Assembly: GCA_016780435.1 (NCBI GenBank)
Contig: JADHLU010000075.1
Span: forward strand, 1 to 5,593
From: Flavobacteriaceae bacterium
GTDB taxonomy: Bacteria > Bacteroidota > Bacteroidia > Flavobacteriales > Flavobacteriaceae
DNA: 5,593 nucleotides
Direction of reading: 5' to 3'
Shown here in pieces: positions 1-5,593 of the stretch; position 1 is the first letter of the stretch, and each line of letters begins with the position of its first letter. The notes beneath the pieces are model-generated. The model ran no database searches. It was not told where the DNA came from and was given only the letters and a program-made list of their open reading frames with translations. The position numbers and the translations under genes are program-made.

Positions 1-3000
1 CTGCTTTTCTTGATTCTCGACGCTCTTGACTCAGTCTCGGTTAATACGAGCGCAACGTCATCTCGTTGAAGCGGATGCTCCGTAAAACGTTTTATTATCT
101 CGGTACTCACCCGTGAGCTGGCATCGGAAATCGATTGACGCAACGCCATGAAGATTCGTATGAGATCAGCGGTTGGTGTGTGCGACAACCCGTTACCCAT
201 TGTAATGTTGATGGGCCCTTTCTCGGCATGAAAACTCAAGGAGTTCATCACAGCCTCAAGCAAGTTTTCATCGGCCAATACAACAGCTGTGTCTTCGAAA
301 CTTTCTTTAGATTCCAAGAGCGCATTCAGGGCGTGAACTTGGGCCAAAACTCCTGGAGCTTCGATGATTTCTATTTGTCGCTCTTTTTGAAAGAGCGCGT
401 TGTTTTCTTTAAACACGCAGAAGGGGCGCTGCCGATCTAGAAAGTTCCATTCGGCGCGGTAGCGCCGAATAAAGAGCCCCGATTCGTGCTGGTCGTCTTG
501 CAGTAGATCCCAGTCAATGTCCCAAAATATGCGCGATTCGTTCAAGTGGGTTAGAACGGTTTTGACCACCTCTTGTTCGGCTTTAGAGAAGGCGTTGAAT
601 CCGATGAAAACAAAGGGGCTATGCTGAGACTCAACAAAGACAGTCAACCGCTCGTAAGCCCTTCTGTAAAGCAGGCCTTGATAGGCCCTTTTTTGGCTAT
701 CACAATGCGCTACTAGCGCACGGTAGACGGCTGAAATGCGGCGCACGCGACTGAGGTGAGAACGCATAAGCTCGGTTTGTTCTTCGGGAGCAAATGTGCT
801 GTCTAGTTCAATGAGCTGCTTCAACTCTTTGAAGAGCATTTCGGGATCACTGAGCGAAAGGTCTATATCGTTAAAGTCTTGAAGCAGCAATTTACCATAG
901 CTCTGAAAGGCCTTTAAAGAAAGGCGCTCCGCTTGGCTAACGGTGCTGTTGTACACCTTGTGTAACTCGAAGAGCTGTTCGGTTGACGATAAGAGCTTAT
1001 AACCCGCAATGCGTTCGAATAATTCATCTATTGTCAGGCATTCAGGAGCCCAAATAGGGGCCTCAATCTTTTCAGCAAGGGTGTTGTAAACGGCAGAAAC
1101 GCTTCGCCTATTCGGAACCACATAGACAAAGCCGTCGAGCCTGGCGTATTGCTCGAGTTGACTTAGGGTATGTCGTATAAAGGATTCCATTTAAGCGTCT
1201 ATTCTTTGGGTATGAGGTGTATTTCAACGCGTCTATGCGGATGCGGCTCTATTCCATTGAGCGCAGGGTCTTCGGGCAATTCTCCTCTTCCTTCATAGCG
1301 CAGTCGCTCGGCGTCGATACCCCTAGAGACTAAATAATCGTAAAAGGCTTTGGCGCGCTGTTCAGATAGTCGTTGATTCAAGTCTGAAGGACCAATGGCG
1401 TCTGTGAAACCCAAGATGAGGTACTGTTCAAGCACATTTCCTTTCATACTGCGAACAACGGCTTCTAGTTGCTGGTCTACCGGTCCGGTAAAATCTCCGT
1501 CACCCCTCGAAAAGGGAAGGCGCTTGACGAGGCTGTTAAAGTCAGTGGTAATTTCGGATATCAGACGCTCCGGACAGCCGTTATTGGCTATGCTTCCTTT
1601 CAAGTTGGGGCACTGATCTATGGCGTCGGCCACTCCATCTTTGTCGATATCTTCTATCGGGCAACCCTGATTTTCGGGATCACCTGGCACCGTGGGGCAG
1701 GCGTCATCTAGATCGACCACCGTGTCACCGTCTTGGTCAGGACACCCTAGATTCGCCCCAAGGCCGAAATCATCGGGGCAACGATCGTTCTCATCTGAAA
1801 CGCCGTCAAGATCGCGGTCGGCATAGTCTTCGGGCACGGCCTTATTCGCCTTTGCAGGCTTGAGACGGTAGCTTAATCCGGCGGTGTAGGCCAGAAAGTC
1901 GAAGAAGTTTTGGTTTAATCCGTTTGTAAACTCAGTGCCTATTCTCAGTTTTAAGGCGCTAGAAAGCTTTAAATCTGCCCCTAATCCGGCTGAGGCGATG
2001 GTCGATGAGCTTTGCTCTACTCCTGACAACCCGAAACCGAATTCAGCCTTAAGATTAAAAGCTCCAATACGCAAAAGGGGTTTGCTGTAGCGCAGCTGAA
2101 TGAGCGAAAGTGTAACCGCATTTATGTCCTGCGAGCCATACCTGTCTAACCGGGCAATCCCTAGCCTTAGCCCAATGCTGGGGCTATTTGGCTCATAAGC
2201 CTTTAGCAGTTTAGTGTACTGAAGGTAAAATGGAGCAGAACTGTTCCATTGCCCAGGGTTGAAAAAGCCCTGAAAAGGGCGTCCGCTGATCAGTGATCCG
2301 TTGGCTTCATCGCTGACCGTAAAAGCCGAACTCTGGCCCCCTTGACCCGCAGCGAAGGCGTCTACCATAAACACACCTGCCTCTAGAAAAGAGTTAGATC
2401 GTTCGCTTTGCTGAGCATTAATGGCTTGAGACCCACACAAGAAAATGTACGTCAGCAGGCCCCAAAACAGAGCCGACGCTTGAGGCGGTAGCGGCATAAA
2501 GGGGCGTGTTGACATAAACTAAATGACCTTCAGTTCTTTGCCCACGCTGATAAAGGCATCTACGGCCTTGTCGAGCTGTTCTCTGGTATGAGCTGCCGAA
2601 AGTTGAACCCTAATTCTGGCTTTGCCCTTAGGAACCACTGGAAAAAAGAACCCGATGACATAGATCCCTTTCTCGAGCAGCTTTTCGGCCATTTGCTGTG
2701 CAAGTTTGGCGTCGTAGAGCATTACGGGAACAATGGCAGAATCTCCATCAACAATGTCAAATTGCGCCTCTTTCATTCGTTTTTTAAAATAGGCGGTGCT
2801 CTCTTTGAGTTGGTTCACTAGGCTGTTGTCGCGCTTTAAGATCTCGAACACCTTTAGTGAGGCTCCGACTATATTCGGGGCCAATGAGTTAGAGAACAAA
2901 TAGGGGCGTGAGCGCTGTCGCAGTATCTCTATGATTTCTTTTTTACCAGTAGTGTATCCGCCCATGGCACCACCCAGGGCCTTGCCCAGTGTTCCGGTAA

Positions 3001-3727
3001 TGATGTCAATTCGGCCAAGAACGGCCTTGTCTTCTAGGGTTCCAATTCCGGTTTCACCGATGAATCCGGCAGCATGGCATTCGTCTATGGCCACCAGCGC
3101 CTCAAAGGCCTCTGCCAAGTCACACACCTTATCGAGAGGAGCCACTAGCCCGTCCATCGAGAAGACCCCATCGGTTACAATCATGATGGTTTTAGCGCCA
3201 TCGGCTCTCGCCTGTTTTAACTGGGCCTCTAAGTCATCCATATTATTGTTCTCGTAGCGGTAGCGCTTAGCCTTACAGAGGCGCACACCGTCTATAATTG
3301 AGGCGTGGTTTAGACTGTCAGATACAATCGCGTCTTCGGCCCCTAACAGCGGCTCAAACAACCCCCCATTGGCATCGAATGCGGCTGCGTATAGAATGGA
3401 ATCCTCTGTCCCGTAAAAACGGGCAATTTCGGCCTCTAGTTTCTTGTGAATATCTTGGGTTCCGCAGATAAAACGCACCGAAGACATGCCGAATCCATGC
3501 GTGTCAAGGGTGTCTTTCGCCGCCTGAACCACCTCGGGGTGCGACGAGAGTCCAAGGTAATTATTGGCGCAGAAGTTGAGCACCTCTTGGCCCGATTCAA
3601 GCTTGATTTGGGCATCTTGTTTAGAGGTAATGACGCGCTCTGTTTTGTATAGACCCTGTTCTTTCAGTTCATCTAGGCTCTCTTTCAGTTGAGTTTGAAA
3701 AGCTTTTGGATACATAGTTTAGGTCAT

Positions 3728-5593
3728 TTAAGCGTGGGTGATAGTGATTTCTGGATCGAGAGTACTAAGATAGATAATGATGCGTTCTTTTACGGTGGCC
3801 TTTGGCTTGTGAATCGGCATTTTATCGATGAGTTGGGCGTAGTGATTCACCTGTTCGCGATGTGCGTTACTGGGCACCCCCGTCTTGTATTCGATAAGCG
3901 TGTAGGCGCCATCGGTAAAGACCAAACGGTCTGGAATAAACATACCTGCGTCGGGATCAAGCAATACCGACTCATTTTTGGCCCAAAGCGATGGCTGGTA
4001 AAGGTGCTTCAAATCAGCGTGATTGGTGAGGCCAATGGCCCAGCGCTCGCACTGATCAATTAGGGCTAATGGGGTCTTCTCGGCGATGGCATTCATGGCC
4101 ATTTCATTTTTCGCCTCAGGGATGTCTTCAGCGCAATGCACGCGTTGCATGAATTGGTGAAATAAGGTTCCGAGCAGCTGCGATTCTTGAGTGAGCACCT
4201 CGGGGTATGAATGGGTAAATTGAAGCCTTTGGTCGGCAGCTGAGAAAGGGATTTTGAAGGAGCTTTTTGCAGCAACCTTGGCCGCCTTTGGACGAAGCTC
4301 CCCTATTGAAAACAGCACAGAATCCTTGGTCTCTAACGAATCATACTGCTGTAGACACTCGTAAAAAAGCGATGGGTAGTGGATGCCTTCTTTGGTTGTT
4401 GAGGGTTCTTCGGTATACACGAAAAGTGCACTCTTGGCGCGTGTGCAAGCGACATAGAGTTGATTCAGATGGTCTAATGCCGTCTTGGCTCGCTCTTGTT
4501 CGAATAGTATTCGGGAGGGCTCGTGGGTTTTTGTCGACTTTTCAGATAAGGGTAAGAGCATTTCGTCGATCGGAAGCAGATCGTCAACAGCTAGCCATTC
4601 TTTGCCAGAGTTAATTGAGCGGTTGCGCTCTACAGCAAAGGGGTAAAAGACCAGATCAAACTCGAGCCCTTTAGATTTGTGCACGGTGGTGACGCGCAAA
4701 GCCTCATCGTTCTCAGGCAAGGGCATAAAAAGGGCTTCTTGAGCGTCGTAGAAGTTTAAAAACTCTTGGATACCCCCTCCTTTTTGATACTGCCTTTCGT
4801 GAATCAATTCGAGCAAGTAGTTGCAGAAAGCCGGATCGATCTGTCCTGCATAGATATACCCTTCGTCGGGCTGGCTGAGCAACAGCTGATCAACAATCGA
4901 TTTTACACAGACAAAAGCATTAGCCTTGAGCAGTTGATCGAAATCGAGCCCGTTTCTATTGAGGTAGCGCTCAAAACTGCTGATGCGCCCACTTTCTTGA
5001 CCGCTTAGGGCCTCCCTGACCCGCTTAAAGCGTTCGGGGCTGTAGCGTTCAGCCGCATCAACCACCTCAAAGGCATGCATGGCGTTGCCTCGATCTAGTG
5101 TGTAGCGCATAAGGGCGATCACGGCCTTTACCGTATCATTTAACTTTAGGTCTAAGGCCTCAGATGAGATAACGCTAATGCCCGCTTTCATTAGGTATTC
5201 GGCCACCTTTTTTGCCTCGCTATTGGTAGAAACCAATACGGCCATGTCTGCCAGGTTATACCCGTTCTCGAGGCTGAAGGTAAGGTCTTCGAGCAATCCG
5301 TCTAGCGCAACATCACCCTGTTTTTCTTTGGCGTTAAAACGGATCCGTACCAGCCCCTCATTGGTATCTGAACCGGGCCTTAGCTGCTGAAAGCTCGTAT
5401 TGCTGTACAGCTCTTGGTGAGAGCCCTCTTCTAAGCGCCTGGCCGCCAGCGCGAACAAGCGATTGTTGAAGTTTACAATGACCGGCGCACTTCTGAAGTT
5501 AGTCTCTAGAGAGGCGGTCGTGGCCGGCTTTGAAAAGGCAAAACTGCTGTTAGTGTACAGGTCTATGAACTGCTGGGTGTCTCCACCTCTCCA
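3728..5593 (-). CDS. UvrD/RecB-type helicase-nuclease, AddA-like subunit (partial, N-terminus outside window)
   Basis: ATP-dependent DNA helicase with a C-terminal nuclease domain, expected to unwind and trim DNA ends for recombinational repair together with an AddB-like partner. The frame is open to the window edge, so the 621 visible residues are the C-terminal part; the TTG at 5458 is internal, not the start. Visible residues 1-5 read WRGGD (superfamily 1 motif III), 29-35 LETNFRS (motif IV), 301-312 VTTVHKSKGLEF (motif V) and 379-387 LYVACTRAK (motif VI). The nuclease domain follows: GTLFH at 475-479, Asp555 in IPDRLV, Glu568 and Lys570 in IEYKTG, and Gln581/Tyr585 in QVNHY. That is the full H, D, E-x-K, Q-x3-Y set of the RecB/AddA family, so the nuclease looks intact. 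The Walker A and DExx motifs must lie upstream, unseen. It ends in TAA, 12 bp before kbl. The helicase-plus-nuclease class is certain; AddA rather than another RecB-like relative is inferred from the AddB-like gene nearby. Confidence 0.93.
   Translation of the reverse strand, partial: WRGGDTQQFIDLYTNSSFAFSKPATTASLETNFRSAPVIVNFNNRLFALAARRLEEGSHQELYSNTSFQQLRPGSDTNEGLVRIRFNAKEKQGDVALDGLLEDLTFSLENGYNLADMAVLVSTNSEAKKVAEYLMKAGISVISSEALDLKLNDTVKAVIALMRYTLDRGNAMHAFEVVDAAERYSPERFKRVREALSGQESGRISSFERYLNRNGLDFDQLLKANAFVCVKSIVDQLLLSQPDEGYIYAGQIDPAFCNYLLELIHERQYQKGGGIQEFLNFYDAQEALFMPLPENDEALRVTTVHKSKGLEFDLVFYPFAVERNRSINSGKEWLAVDDLLPIDEMLLPLSEKSTKTHEPSRILFEQERAKTALDHLNQLYVACTRAKSALFVYTEEPSTTKEGIHYPSLFYECLQQYDSLETKDSVLFSIGELRPKAAKVAAKSSFKIPFSAADQRLQFTHSYPEVLTQESQLLGTLFHQFMQRVHCAEDIPEAKNEMAMNAIAEKTPLALIDQCERWAIGLTNHADLKHLYQPSLWAKNESVLLDPDAGMFIPDRLVFTDGAYTLIEYKTGVPSNAHREQVNHYAQLIDKMPIHKPKATVKERIIIYLSTLDPEITITHA

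Overview
This window is chromosomal DNA of about 50% GC from a member of the Bacteroidota, probably a Flavobacteriia-type marine or free-living lineage. Three things point there. The OmpA-family protein has an N-terminal barrel-like region, thrombospondin type-3 calcium repeats and then the OmpA domain, an architecture very common in that phylum. The partial gene at the low-coordinate end matches the Bacteroidota type of AddB-like protein. No start codon is preceded by a convincing Shine-Dalgarno sequence. The exact genus cannot be read from the window.

All coding sequence is on the minus strand, so genes are read from high to low coordinates. In transcription order: (1) 5593-3728, the C-terminal 621 residues of a UvrD/RecB-type helicase with a C-terminal PD-(D/E)XK nuclease domain (AddA-like), its start lying beyond the window; (2) 3715-2519, complete kbl, glycine C-acetyltransferase (2-amino-3-ketobutyrate CoA ligase); (3) 2515-1199, a complete OmpA-family outer-membrane protein with three type-3 repeats; (4) 1190-1, the N-terminal 396 codons of an AddB-like protein, open at the low end of the window.

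The gaps between genes are 12, 3 and 8 bp, so the four are almost certainly one transcription unit. There is no room for internal promoters between genes, and no non-coding stretch over 12 bp. No RNA gene, mobile element, CRISPR array or terminator was found.

Genes 1 and 4 look like the two subunits of an AddAB-type double-strand-break resection enzyme. A metabolic enzyme and an envelope protein sit between them and have no obvious role in DNA repair. Apart from that interleaving, and a small cluster of perfect inverted repeats inside the addB-like gene, this is an ordinary housekeeping region. I see no evidence of a new defence or mobile system.
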